Positions 24,631 to 33,134 of a DNA stretch of 64,000 bases are shown here, piece after piece. A model generated the notes under the pieces. It saw nothing but the letters and a program-made list of their open reading frames with translations, ran no database searches and was not told the DNA's origin. Where the stretch lies: contig NZ_JAGPXT010000009.1 of assembly GCF_018070465.1 (NCBI RefSeq), forward strand, positions 62,001-126,000, in the 5' to 3' direction. Made by a program: the position numbers and the translations under genes. Positions within the stretch are counted from its first letter, which is position 1, and each line of letters begins with the position of its first letter. Source of the DNA: Micromonospora sp. C95 (lineage in GTDB: Bacteria > Actinomycetota > Actinomycetes > Mycobacteriales > Micromonosporaceae).

Positions 24631-25869
24631 ATGCCGCGTTGGTCGAGAACGTCCAGGATCCTGCCCGCCGTCCTGGTGGGGCTGCTCGTCGCGGCCATGC
24701 TCGGCGGCGACCGGGGCAGTGGCGGAGCAGCGCGCCTGCGGCTGGACGTGACGCCGGCCGTGGCGCTCGCCGACCAGCCGCTGCGGGTAGGGGTGACCGG
24801 CCTGGCCGCGAGGGAACGGGCGGTGATCGCCGCCGAGGCCGAGGACCACGCGGGGCGCCGGTGGCGTGCGGAGGCGACGTTCGTCGCCGACGCCAACGGT
24901 GTGGTGGACGTGTCCCAGGACGCCCCGGTCGACGGCTCCTACTCGGGTGTCGACCCGATGGGTCTGTTCTGGTCGATGGATCCGCTGGACGGCGACGCCT
25001 CCTACTTCGCGCCGGTCTGGCCGCACGTCCGGCGTGACTTCACGGTGTGGCTGTCGGCCGTGGGTGGCGGGCGCGAGCCGGCCGCCGTCACCGTCCGGCG
25101 GGACTGGACGGCGGGCCAGGTCTCGTTCACCGAGCTGACCCGGGCAACCGACGGGGTTCGCGGGCTGCTCGTCCTGCCGCCGCCGGACGTGCCGCGACGG
25201 CGCGGGGTGCTGTGGTTCGGTGGCTCGGAGGGCGGCGTCGGCGGGCTGTACGACGCGCCGTTGCTCGCCTCCCGGGGGCACCCGGTGCTGTGCCTGGGCT
25301 ACTTCGGAGCGCCTGAACTGCCGGACGGCCTGCACAACATCCCGCTTGAGTATTTCGCCGCCGCCGCCGAACTGCTCGCCCCGCACTCCGGTGGCGAGGT
25401 GGCGGTGCTGAGCTACTCACGCGGCACCGAGGCCGCGCTGCTGCTTGCGCAACAGCGCCCCGACCTGGTGCGCGCCGTCGTCGCCTACGCCCCGAGCAGC
25501 GTCGTCCATCCCGGGTACCCGGACTCGGGAGCGCCCGCCTGGACCTACCGCGGCCGACCCGTGCCGACCGGCCGGATCCCGGTCGACCGGATCGACGGAC
25601 CGGTGCTGGCCATCGCCGGGGAGGACGACCTGCTCTGGCGCGCGCCGACCTTCGCCGCCGAACTGGTGCTGGCCCTCGGCGGTCCACCCCACCGGGTGCT
25701 GCTCTACCCGGACGCCGGTCACGGCGTGGGTACCTTCCCGTACCTGCCGTCGAAGACGGTGCACCAGGGGCGCACCGGCGAGCAGAACCACGGCGGCTCC
25801 CGGGCCGGCGACGCCGCCGCCCGCCGGGACGGGTGGTCCGAGGTGCTCAACTTCCTCGCCACCCTCTGA
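24631..25869 (+). CDS. BAAT/acyl-CoA thioesterase-like alpha/beta hydrolase
   Basis: A 412-residue protein with an N-terminal hydrophobic helix (ILPAVLVGLLVAAMLGG; signal peptide or anchor). It contains a thioesterase Ig-like domain (residues about 30-150: LRVGVTGLAARERAVIAAEA) and an alpha/beta-hydrolase domain. The likely triad is Ser in LSYSRGTEAALLLA, Asp in AGEDDLLW and His in DAGHGVG. BAAT enzymes cleave or transfer acyl-CoA, but an exported form would have another substrate. A GTG nine nt upstream is an alternative start; neither start has a strong Shine-Dalgarno. Confidence 0.82.
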   Translation: MPRWSRTSRILPAVLVGLLVAAMLGGDRGSGGAARLRLDVTPAVALADQPLRVGVTGLAARERAVIAAEAEDHAGRRWRAEATFVADANGVVDVSQDAPVDGSYSGVDPMGLFWSMDPLDGDASYFAPVWPHVRRDFTVWLSAVGGGREPAAVTVRRDWTAGQVSFTELTRATDGVRGLLVLPPPDVPRRRGVLWFGGSEGGVGGLYDAPLLASRGHPVLCLGYFGAPELPDGLHNIPLEYFAAAAELLAPHSGGEVAVLSYSRGTEAALLLAQQRPDLVRAVVAYAPSSVVHPGYPDSGAPAWTYRGRPVPTGRIPVDRIDGPVLAIAGEDDLLWRAPTFAAELVLALGGPPHRVLLYPDAGHGVGTFPYLPSKTVHQGRTGEQNHGGSRAGDAAARRDGWSEVLNFLATL

Positions 25870-25894
25870 CGGCGCCACCGGCTGACGGCGCGGC

Positions 25895-26584
25895 CTACGG
25901 GGTGCCGGTGCCCCGGCCGCGATCGTCGAGGACCAGCGGGGCGCGCCCGCGCACCGCGTACCGGACGTGGGTGACGTGCGGGCTGGCGACCACCCGTTCG
26001 GGAGTCAGCTCGATCGCCTCGAAGGCGTCGAGACCCAGGTCGTCGAAGATTCGTAGCCCGGCACCGAGGACGACCGGCACCACGTGCAGCTCCAACTCGT
26101 CGAGCAGCCCCGCCCGCAGTACCTGCCGGACCAGGCTGCCGCCGCCGGCCACCGCGACGTTCCGGTCACCGGCGGCGGCCCGGGCCTGGGCGACCGCGCT
26201 GGCCAGCCCGTCGGTGACGTAGGTGAAGCTGGTGCCGCCCTGACGGTGCAGCGTCGGGCGGGGCCGGTGGGTCACCACGAAGACCGGAGCGCGGAACGGC
26301 GGTTCGTCGCCCCACGGCACCTCGCCACCGTCGGCCATCCGGCGACCCATCACGTACGCGCCGGCCGCGGCGAACGACTCGGCGATGATCTCGGAGTCGG
26401 CGTCGTGTCGGCCGCCGGCGAAACCCTGCCGCTCGCGCCACGCCATCGCCTCGGTGGCCCACCGGGTCACCCGGAAGAACCCGTGGCTCTCCGCCGACCG
26501 CAGCCAGTCGCCCTCGCCGTCGTGCTGTGGGCCGGCGTAGCAGCCGTCCAGCGACACCGACAGTTGGGCGGTCACCTTCGTCAT
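25895..26584 (-). CDS. RibD C-terminal/DHFR-like reductase
   Basis: A 229-residue NADPH-dependent reductase-fold protein: TAQLSVSLDGCYAGPQHDGE at the start, then GAYVMGRRMADGG, APVFVVTHRPRP, DRNVAVAGGGSLVRQ and ELELHVVPVVLGAGLRIFD. This is the pyrimidine reductase/dihydrofolate reductase-like family (YyaP/YwjB). GGAGG 9 nt upstream supports the ATG. It is downstream of an ECF42 cassette but separated by a hairpin. Confidence 0.9.
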   Translation of the reverse strand: MTKVTAQLSVSLDGCYAGPQHDGEGDWLRSAESHGFFRVTRWATEAMAWRERQGFAGGRHDADSEIIAESFAAAGAYVMGRRMADGGEVPWGDEPPFRAPVFVVTHRPRPTLHRQGGTSFTYVTDGLASAVAQARAAAGDRNVAVAGGGSLVRQVLRAGLLDELELHVVPVVLGAGLRIFDDLGLDAFEAIELTPERVVASPHVTHVRYAVRGRAPLVLDDRGRGTGTP

Positions 26585-26625
26585 GTGTTTCTTCCTCCCG
26601 TATGCGACGGCACCCACCGTGGGCG

Positions 26626-26645
26626 CCGATCCACCTCTGGATCGG
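26626..26645 (-). terminator. Small hairpin after the second ECF42 gene
   Basis: An 8-bp perfect stem CCGATCCA (26626-26633)/TGGATCGG (26638-26645) with a 4-nt loop. It lies between the sigma factor stop and the reductase start on the same strand, so it may be a terminator or part of the reductase leader. Confidence 0.45.
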
Positions 26646-26692
26646 AGCCGGAGGGCACAGTTCTACCGGCGCCAGAGGTGACCTGGCTCACA

Positions 26693-27889
26693 TCAGGGAC
26701 GGCTCGGGTCACTCGCTCCGGCGGCGCGGCGCAGCAGGTACCGCCGTTCGGGATCGCTGCCGGCGTGCTGCGCCGCGGCCCGCCACCGCGCGGCGGCGGC
26801 GGGCCGGTCGTCGGCGAGTTCCAGCAGGTGGGCGCGGACGGCGTGCAACCGGTGGTGCCCGGCCAACGGCCCCGACTCCAGCTCGGCGAGCAGGGCCAGC
26901 CCGGCGGCGGGCCCGTGGACCATGCCCACCGCCACCGCCCGGTTCAGCGTGACCACCGGGTTGGGCGCGATCTGCTCCAGGACCCCGTACAGGGCGAGCA
27001 CCTGGGGCCAGTCGGTGGCCTCGGCGCTGGGTGCCTCGGCGTGCACCGCCGCGATGGCGGCCTGCACCCGGTACGGCCCCGCTGGCCTGGCGGCCAGACT
27101 TCGTTCGACAAGTGCGCAGCCCTCGGCGATCGCCGCCCGGTCCCAGCGCTGGCGGTCCTGCTCCGCCAGCGGCACCAGTTCGCCGTTCCGGTCCACCCTG
27201 GCCGCCGCCCGGGCCTCGGTGAGCAGCATCAACGCGAGCAGGCCGGTCGTCTCGCCGTCGTCGGGCAGCTGCTCGTGCAGCCGGCGCGTCAACCGCAGCG
27301 CCTGCCCGCTCAGGTCGGCGCGGCGCAGCTGGGGGCCGCTGCTGGCGCTGTACCCCTCGTTGAACATCAGGTACAGCACCTGGCGCACGACGGCCAGCCG
27401 GGCCGCACGTTCCCCCTCCGGCGGCGGTGCGAACCGGGCACCCGCCTCCCGCAGGCGTAGTTTCGCCCGGGATATCCGTTGCCCCATCGTCCGCTCCGAC
27501 ACCAGGAAGGCGGCGGCGAGTTCGGCGGTGGTGAGCCCACCCACGGCACGCAGGGTCAGGGCCAGCTGCGCGGGCGCGGACAGCGCCGGGTGACAGCAGA
27601 GCAGGAACAACTCCAGCAGGTCGTCGCGGGGCGGCTCGGCGTCGGGCGGCGGGGCGACAAGCGCGTCGCGGGGAGTGAGGTCCAGCGCCGTACGTTCGCG
27701 GCGGGTGCGGGCGGCCTCGGCGCGTACCCGGTCGACGTAGCGGCGGGCGGCGACGGTGTGCAGCCAGCCCGACGGTTGCTCGGGTACGCCGTCGAGCGGC
27801 CACCGCTCGACGGCGGCGACAAGCGCCTCCTGCACGGCGTCCTCGGCCCGGCCGAAGTCGCCGTACCGGCGCACCAGCGTGGCCAGCAC
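26693..27889 (-). CDS. ECF42-type RNA polymerase sigma factor (second copy)
   Basis: A 398-residue sigma factor of the same family as the one at 18.8 kb: AEDAVQEALVAAVERWPLDG (region 2), VGGLTTAELAAAFLVSERTM and GQRISRAKLRLREAG (region 4), and a long TPR-like C-terminus. The two copies are diverged, so they are not a recent duplication. The GTG given here may be late: the frame continues for 17 codons (SLDEATVDLLRRLAPQ) to a CTG at 27940 that overlaps the DGPF stop as CTGA, the usual coupled arrangement. Confidence 0.9.
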   Translation of the reverse strand: MLATLVRRYGDFGRAEDAVQEALVAAVERWPLDGVPEQPSGWLHTVAARRYVDRVRAEAARTRRERTALDLTPRDALVAPPPDAEPPRDDLLELFLLCCHPALSAPAQLALTLRAVGGLTTAELAAAFLVSERTMGQRISRAKLRLREAGARFAPPPEGERAARLAVVRQVLYLMFNEGYSASSGPQLRRADLSGQALRLTRRLHEQLPDDGETTGLLALMLLTEARAAARVDRNGELVPLAEQDRQRWDRAAIAEGCALVERSLAARPAGPYRVQAAIAAVHAEAPSAEATDWPQVLALYGVLEQIAPNPVVTLNRAVAVGMVHGPAAGLALLAELESGPLAGHHRLHAVRAHLLELADDRPAAAARWRAAAQHAGSDPERRYLLRRAAGASDPSRP

Positions 27890-27936
27890 CTGCGGCGCGA
27901 GCCGGCGCAGCAGGTCGACGGTGGCCTCGTCGAGGC

Positions 27937-28299
27937 TCAGTGGTTCGGCCCGGTCATCAGCGGCCAGATCTCCAGGCCGCCGCTGGCGGTGCCGAACCGC
28001 AGACCCGGATAGCCACGGGCGATCTCCACGGCCCGCTGCTCGTCCTCGACGTCCACCACGAGGTACGACCCGACGTACTCCTTGGCTTCCAGGTACGGAC
28101 CGTCGGTGACCACCGGAGTGTCGGCGACGATCCGCACCGACCGGGGACGTGTCTCCAACCCCTGCACGTCGACCAGCTCGCCGGAGGCGCGCAGTGCCCC
28201 GGTGAAGGCGTCCACCTCACCGATCAGGGTGGTCAGGTCGCGCTCCGGGAGGCTGCCCCAGATCTCCTCGTTGCCGTAGATCAACATCAGGTACTTCAT
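27937..28299 (-). CDS. DGPF/YCII-domain protein partnered with ECF42 (second copy)
   Basis: A 120-residue YCII-related protein: MKYLMLIYGNEEIWGSLPER, the signature VVTDGPYLEAKEYVGSYLVV, and the terminus EIWPLMTGPNH. GGAGG 6 nt upstream supports the ATG. It precedes the sigma factor on the same strand. A palindrome lies 25 nt before the start. Confidence 0.9.
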   Translation of the reverse strand: MKYLMLIYGNEEIWGSLPERDLTTLIGEVDAFTGALRASGELVDVQGLETRPRSVRIVADTPVVTDGPYLEAKEYVGSYLVVDVEDEQRAVEIARGYPGLRFGTASGGLEIWPLMTGPNH

Positions 28300-28323
28300 G
28301 TCTCGCCTCCATAAGAGTCGATA

Positions 28324-28339
28324 TGTCCGTAAACGGACA
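28324..28339 (-). promoter_or_regulatory. Palindromic site upstream of the second ECF42 cassette
   Basis: A perfect palindrome TGTCCGT-AA-ACGGACA (28324-28339), in the probable 5' untranslated or promoter region of the DGPF gene. No regulator is encoded next to it, so the binder is unknown. The first cassette has no equivalent palindrome. Confidence 0.5.
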
Positions 28340-28569
28340 GGACGGCGTGGCCTGCCCCGACGCATTGTTGTAGCAGGTAGCGAGGCTGCGGATGGCGGGC
28401 CACATCCGATCCTCCGGCCGGGTGGGCGGCGCGACGTCCCGCCGGCCGCCAGCACGGATCCCGCCGGGGCGCGCCGCCGCGCCACCCGGCTCCGGCCCGC
28501 CGTCGCCGACCAGCCGCACCGACGGTGCTGCATCGCTGGTCGCGACGACCAAGCCAGGAAGGAGCTGCC

Positions 28570-28839
28570 ATGGCCGCTCCCACCGCCAACGCCTCGATGA
28601 ACCCCACCACCTACTCACCCGGCGAGCAGATGCTGCTGACCGTCGACTACGGCGACGCGGACCACCAGCGGCTCACCGTGACGGTCACGGTGGCCGACGC
28701 GCAGGGCAACCGCAGCGCCCCCGTCTCGGTGACCGCCGTGATCGACCCGCTCACCGTCACCGTCGCCGACGACTCGGGGCGTACCTGGTCCCGGGTTTCC
28801 GACAACGGCGCGGTGGCCGTCTTCCGGGCGGTGGCGTGA
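28570..28839 (+). CDS. Small Ig-fold protein, phage-like
   Basis: An 89-residue beta-rich protein without signal peptide (MNPTTYSPGEQMLLTVDYGD, RLTVTVTVADAQGNRSAPVS, LTVTVADDSGRTWSRVSDNG). Alternating hydrophobic and hydrophilic strands suggest an Ig/fibronectin-like fold such as those decorating actinophage tail proteins. GGAG 5 nt upstream supports the ATG. It overlaps the next gene by one base (TGATG). No phage genes lie around it. Function by analogy only. Confidence 0.7.
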   Translation: MAAPTANASMNPTTYSPGEQMLLTVDYGDADHQRLTVTVTVADAQGNRSAPVSVTAVIDPLTVTVADDSGRTWSRVSDNGAVAVFRAVA

Positions 28840-29876
28840 TGCCGCGGGTGACCGTCACCGTGCGGGACTCCGCCAGCCGGACCGCCACCGCCAGCGTCGC
28901 CTACACCGTGCTGCCACCGGTGCTGGGCGGCTACTACCTCTCCGGCGGTGCGGATCCGACGGCCGACATGGCCGGCGGCAACTTCCGGTCGCTGACCCAG
29001 TACCGCAGCTTCGCCGACGCCTACATCTTCCCCGGCTACCAGCGGCCCTGGCTGATCACGCTGGGTCGGGCCGGGGTGCAGCTCAACATGGTGCTCGAAC
29101 TGAAGCACTACGGCGCGCCCGACACCGGGCCGCAGACCTTCACCGTGGACGGGGTGCGGTACACCGTGCCGGCTCCGGCGATGACCATCCAGCAGCGGCC
29201 CGGCGCGATCTGGCCGAAGGCGTACGGCTACGGCCAGGTCCTCGCCGGGCAGTGCGACGGGCTGTTCGCCCGGGCGCTTTCGCAGTACCGGACCATGGGC
29301 TTCGGGGTGAACATCCAGCTCGCCTCCGAACTGGACACCGATCACGAGTTCGGCACCACGGAGGCCGGCAAGGCGTACACCTGGGCCGAGTCGGACGCCC
29401 GTGCGGTGCAGGCAGTGACGTACATCGTCAACTGGTTCCGGGCCAAGGGGCTGGTGCAGGGCAGCACCTTCTCGGTCGGGGTCGGCGGCTTCAACCGGGA
29501 CTGCTTCCGGCGCACCCACCCGGAGGCGCTGATGTCCCGGCTGGACCACCTCCAGTGGAACGTCTACGCGACAAGTGCCAGCCACACCGCGCTGGAGCGG
29601 TTCCGGCGCACCAAGGACTGGGCGGTGGCCGATCTCGGCCCGGTCGCGTTGTCCCGTCCGGTGCTGATCGCCGAGTGGGGCGTACGGGCCATCGAGATCC
29701 CCGACCAGGCGGCCTGGATCGCCACCGTGCCGCCGGCCATCGCCAGGCTCAACGCCGAGCGCGGCCCCCTGATCGCCCGGACGAACTACTTCAACTCCGG
29801 CTGGGGCACCCTCAGCCCGAAGTCGACCGGACTGGCCGCGCTGCGGGCCGCGTACGCCCGCCCTCCGTACGGCTGA
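28839..29876 (+). CDS. Clan-A glycoside-hydrolase-like protein, probably phage-derived
   Basis: A 345-residue protein. The N-terminal 30 residues repeat the beta strands of the upstream protein (VTVTVRDSASRTATASVAYT), and the rest looks like a (beta/alpha)8 barrel. Candidate catalytic acids lie in QLASELDTDHEFG (about residue 163) and at the end of a strand in VLIAEWGVRA (about 277), the spacing and context of clan-A enzymes such as GH26. There is no signal peptide, so it may act on a phage tail or inside the cell. Function not certain. Confidence 0.65.
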   Translation: MPRVTVTVRDSASRTATASVAYTVLPPVLGGYYLSGGADPTADMAGGNFRSLTQYRSFADAYIFPGYQRPWLITLGRAGVQLNMVLELKHYGAPDTGPQTFTVDGVRYTVPAPAMTIQQRPGAIWPKAYGYGQVLAGQCDGLFARALSQYRTMGFGVNIQLASELDTDHEFGTTEAGKAYTWAESDARAVQAVTYIVNWFRAKGLVQGSTFSVGVGGFNRDCFRRTHPEALMSRLDHLQWNVYATSASHTALERFRRTKDWAVADLGPVALSRPVLIAEWGVRAIEIPDQAAWIATVPPAIARLNAERGPLIARTNYFNSGWGTLSPKSTGLAALRAAYARPPYG

Positions 29877-29939
29877 TCCCAGGCATGGCGGGCGGCCCGG
29901 TCCGGTACGGCCCGGACGGGGCCGCCGTCTGTTTGTCCC

Positions 29940-29945
29940 TTGACA
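29940..29945 (+). promoter_or_regulatory. -35 box of the GntR-ABC operon
   Basis: A consensus TTGACA 70 nt before the GntR start, followed by a directly repeated TTGCATG (29961 and 29974). A -10 element is not clear. The repeated heptamer could be the regulator's binding site. Confidence 0.4.
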
Positions 29946-30014
29946 GCGGCACCATTCTGGTTGCATGGTTAGTTGCATGAGTAATGAACCAGCCAACCAG
30001 TGTGGTGACTGGGG

Positions 30015-30386
30015 ATGGTGGACGTGATGGAGGACGGTCGGCCGATCTTCCTCCAGATCGCGGAGCTGCTGGAGAACTCGATCCTGGACGGGACCCTCGC
30101 CGAGGAGGACCAGGTGCCCTCGACGAACGAGCTGGCCGCCTACCACCGGATCAACCCCGCGACCGCCGCCAAGGGGGTCAACAAGCTGGTCGACGACGGA
30201 ACTCTCTACAAGAAGCGAGGAATCGGCATGTTCGTCTCCTCCGGCGCCCGAGCGAAGCTCCGCGGCCGGCGCCGCGACGAGTTCGCCCGGCAGTACGTCC
30301 GGCCGCTGCTGACCGAGGCGCGCAAGCTCGGCATCGAACCGGCCGAACTCAAGAGCATGATCGACACCTGGGAGGAGAGCCGATGA
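30015..30386 (+). CDS. GntR-family (YtrA-type) regulator
   Basis: A 123-residue regulator made of the GntR winged helix (PIFLQIAELLENSILDGTLA, then QVPSTNELAAYHRINPATAA and LYKKRGIGMFVSSGAR) and a short helical tail. Lack of a large effector domain places it in the YtrA subfamily, which controls adjacent ABC transporters. The ATG at 30027 is an alternative start. Its stop overlaps the ATPase start (ATGA), so it is the first gene of a three-gene coupled operon. Confidence 0.92.
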   Translation: MVDVMEDGRPIFLQIAELLENSILDGTLAEEDQVPSTNELAAYHRINPATAAKGVNKLVDDGTLYKKRGIGMFVSSGARAKLRGRRRDEFARQYVRPLLTEARKLGIEPAELKSMIDTWEESR

Positions 30387-31303
30387 GCGCGGTCGTCAGC
30401 GTCACCGACCTGACCAAGCGGTATCAGGGGGTCACCGCCCTGGACCGGGTCAGCTTCTCGCTCGCCGAGCATCGGATCCACGGCCTGCTGGGGCGCAACG
30501 GGGCCGGCAAGACCACCCTGATGCAGATCCTCACCGCGCAGAACTTCGCCACCAGCGGCGAGGTGAGCGTCTTCGGGCAGCATCCGTACGAGAACGAGCA
30601 GGTGCTCTCCCGGATCTCCTTCATCAAGGAGAGCCAGACCTATCCGTCGAACCTGCGGGTCACGCACGTCCTGCGGGCGGCCCGCCTGGTGTATTCCGAC
30701 TGGGACGAGGAGTTCGCGCAGCGACTCGTCGACGTGTTCCAGTTGCCGCTCGGGCGCAACGTCCGCAAGCTCTCCCGTGGCATGCTCTCCACGCTCGGCA
30801 TCGTCGTCGGGCTCGCCTCGCGGGCCCCACTCACCTTCTTCGACGAGCCCTACCTGGGCCTGGACGCCGTGGCCCGGCAGCTCTTCTACGACCACCTGCT
30901 GGCCGACTACACCGAACATCCCCGCACCATCGTGCTGTCGACCCACCTCATCGACGAGGTCAGCGACCTGATCGAGCACGTCCTGCTGATCGATCAGGGC
31001 CGGCTGCTGCTCGACGTCGAGGCGGAGGCGCTGCGCGGCCAGGTGGTCACCGTCTCCGGCCCGGTCGCGGCGGTGGACGAGTTCGCCCGTACCGGCAGCG
31101 AACTGCACCGGGCCTCGCTCGGTGGCACGGCCCGGGCCACCGTACGCGGCGACTTCGGCCCGGCCGCGCACGACCGCGCCCGGTCCCTGGGCCTCGACCT
31201 CGAAGCGTCCTCGTTGCAGGACATCGTCGTACGCCTGACCACCTCGCACAACGGACGCGCGGCCGGTAGCGCCGCCGCGGCAGACAAGGAGGCTGTCCGA
31301 TGA
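30383..31303 (+). CDS. ABC transporter ATP-binding protein
   Basis: A 306-residue ABC ATPase: Walker A GRNGAGKTT, signature KLSRGMLSTLGIVVGLA, Walker B APLTFFDEPYLGLD and switch His in LSTHLIDEVSDL. The C-terminal extension (VVTVSGPVAAVDEFARTGSE) is like YtrB/BcrA-type exporters. GGAGG precedes the start. It pairs with the GntR(YtrA)-type regulator and the downstream permease, an arrangement linked to cell-envelope or antibiotic stress. Confidence 0.95.
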   Translation: MSAVVSVTDLTKRYQGVTALDRVSFSLAEHRIHGLLGRNGAGKTTLMQILTAQNFATSGEVSVFGQHPYENEQVLSRISFIKESQTYPSNLRVTHVLRAARLVYSDWDEEFAQRLVDVFQLPLGRNVRKLSRGMLSTLGIVVGLASRAPLTFFDEPYLGLDAVARQLFYDHLLADYTEHPRTIVLSTHLIDEVSDLIEHVLLIDQGRLLLDVEAEALRGQVVTVSGPVAAVDEFARTGSELHRASLGGTARATVRGDFGPAAHDRARSLGLDLEASSLQDIVVRLTTSHNGRAAGSAAAADKEAVR

Positions 31304-31995
31304 ACCGCGCCCTGACCGTGGCCCGGCTCCAGTTCGTCGCCTGGCGCAGCGTGGTCGGCTGGCCGTGGGGGATCCTCGCGCTCAGCTTCCTCATCAACCT
31401 GGCCCTGTTCAGCGCGATGAACGAGGCCGACGACTTCGAGCCGACCACCGGTGGGCTGATGAGCATCTACGTGGTGATGTTCGTCGCCAGCGTCAACGCG
31501 ATCACCCAGGACTTCCCGTTCGCGCTCGGGCTGGGTGTCTCACGCCGCAGCTTCTACCTCGGCAACGTGCTCAACTACCTCGGGCAGGCGATCAGCTACG
31601 CGGCAGTGCTCTACCTGCTGGCCGTGATCGAGGAGGCCACCGACGGGTGGGGCGTCAACCTGACCTTCTTCGGCATCCCCTTCCTGCTGGTGGACAATCC
31701 GGTGCTGCGGTTCCTCGGCTTCGCGATCCCGTTCCTGCTGCTCGGCTTCATCGGCATCGCCATCGCGCTGGTCTTCAAGCGCTGGGGCGTCAACGGCCTG
31801 CTGATGCTGAGCACCGTCGCGTTGGCCGGCATCGGTGGGCTCGTCGTGCTCGCCACCTGGCGGGGCTGGTGGTCGGCGATCGGCGGCTGGTTCGTCGACC
31901 AGCCCGGGTGGGCGCTACTGGTCGGCTGGCCGGCGCTGCTCACCCTGCTGCTCGCCGGCCTCAGCTACCTGACCATCCGACGCGCGACGCCCTGA
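31300..31995 (+). CDS. ABC transporter permease subunit
   Basis: A 231-residue protein with six predicted transmembrane helices, including WGILALSFLINLALFSAM, SIYVVMFVASVNAITQDF, FLGFAIPFLLLGFIGIAIAL and LVGWPALLTLLLAGLSYLTI. It overlaps the ATPase gene by 4 nt. It lacks a recognisable substrate domain. A strong hairpin follows about 60 nt downstream. Confidence 0.9.
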   Translation: MNRALTVARLQFVAWRSVVGWPWGILALSFLINLALFSAMNEADDFEPTTGGLMSIYVVMFVASVNAITQDFPFALGLGVSRRSFYLGNVLNYLGQAISYAAVLYLLAVIEEATDGWGVNLTFFGIPFLLVDNPVLRFLGFAIPFLLLGFIGIAIALVFKRWGVNGLLMLSTVALAGIGGLVVLATWRGWWSAIGGWFVDQPGWALLVGWPALLTLLLAGLSYLTIRRATP

Positions 31996-32057
31996 CCGTC
32001 GAGGTGTCGGCGTCCGAGACGGGTGGACGCCGGCACCTCGGCGCACCGTGGACGGGG

Positions 32058-32092
32058 GCGGCCCCTCCCGATCGGGGATCGGGAGGGGCCGC
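32058..32092 (+). terminator. Strong intrinsic terminator of the GntR-ABC operon
   Basis: A perfect 16-bp stem (32058-32073 with 32077-32092) and a 3-nt loop. The flanks GCACCGTG (32043-32050) and CACGGTGC (32092-32099) extend the pairing. Confidence 0.85.
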
Positions 32093-32204
32093 ACGGTGCC
32101 GCCGGTGCCAGGTGAGGCCAGCGCCAGGTGTCGGTGACCCAGTGTCGGAAGCGACCGGTGAGCGTCCCTGAGCGCTACAGTCGGTGGCTTTCTATGCTCG
32201 ACCC

Positions 32205-33134
32205 ATGGAACTGCGGATCTTCACCGAACCTCAGCAGGGTGCCAGCTACGACGACCTGCTCGCCGTGGCCCGACGAGCCGAGGAGACCGGCTTCGGCGCC
32301 TTCTTCCGCTCGGACCACTACCTGAAGATGGGATCGGTAAGCGGCGAACCCGGCCCCACCGACGCTTGGACCACCCTGGCCGGACTGGCCCGGGACACCC
32401 GGTCCATCCGGCTCGGCACGCTGATGAGCGCCGCGACGTTCCGGCTGCCCGGCCCGCTCGCCATCACCGTCGCGCAGGTCGACCAGATGAGCGGCGGACG
32501 GGTCGAGCTGGGCATCGGCACCGGCTGGTACGACGCCGAGCACCAGGCGTACGGGATTCCGTTCCCGCCGCTGGGGGAGCGGTTCGACCGGCTGGACGAG
32601 CAGCTCGCAATCATCACCGGCCTGTGGCGCACCCCGTCGGGCGGGACGTTCGACTTCACCGGCCGCCACTACCAGGTGGTCGACTCGCCCGCGCTGCCCA
32701 AGCCGGTGCAGCGCCCACACCCGCCGATCCTGCTCGGTGGCAAGGGCGCGAAGCGTACGCCGCAACTCGCCGCCCGCTACGCCGACGAGTTCAACCTGCC
32801 GTTCGTCTCGATCGACGAGACGGTGGCCCAGTTCGAGCGGGTCCGCGCCGCCTGCGTCGACATCGGTCGCGATCCGGCCGAGCTGACCTGGTCCAACGCG
32901 CTGGTGCTCTGCTGCGGCAGGGACGACGCCGAGGTGGCGCGGCGGGCCGCGGCGATCGGTCGCGAACCGGACGAGCTGCGCGTCAACGGCCTCGCCGGCA
33001 CACCCGCCGAGGTCGTCGACACCATCGGCCGGTACGCGGAGACCGGCAGCCAGCGCCTCTACCTCCAGGTCCTCGACCTGACCGACCTGGACCATCTGGA
33101 CCTGGTCGCCACCGAGGTGATGCGGCAGCTCTGA
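32205..33134 (+). CDS. LLM-class F420-dependent oxidoreductase
   Basis: A 309-residue luciferase-like barrel enzyme: MELRIFTEPQQGASYDDLLA, LAVARRAEETGFGAFFRSDHY, RLGTLMSAATFRLPGPLAIT, GGRVELGIGTGWYDAEHQAY and HPPILLGGKGAKRTPQLAAR. These fit the actinobacterial F420-dependent class. A TATGCT -10 box (32193-32198) ends 6 nt before the ATG, so it is probably leaderless; the in-frame upstream codons lie in the promoter. The substrate is unknown. Confidence 0.92.
   Translation: MELRIFTEPQQGASYDDLLAVARRAEETGFGAFFRSDHYLKMGSVSGEPGPTDAWTTLAGLARDTRSIRLGTLMSAATFRLPGPLAITVAQVDQMSGGRVELGIGTGWYDAEHQAYGIPFPPLGERFDRLDEQLAIITGLWRTPSGGTFDFTGRHYQVVDSPALPKPVQRPHPPILLGGKGAKRTPQLAARYADEFNLPFVSIDETVAQFERVRAACVDIGRDPAELTWSNALVLCCGRDDAEVARRAAAIGREPDELRVNGLAGTPAEVVDTIGRYAETGSQRLYLQVLDLTDLDHLDLVATEVMRQL

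Noticed and set aside
28570..29876. A prophage or phage-tail cluster
   Set aside because: Only two phage-like genes are present, without integrase, terminase, capsid, tail tube or lysis genes.
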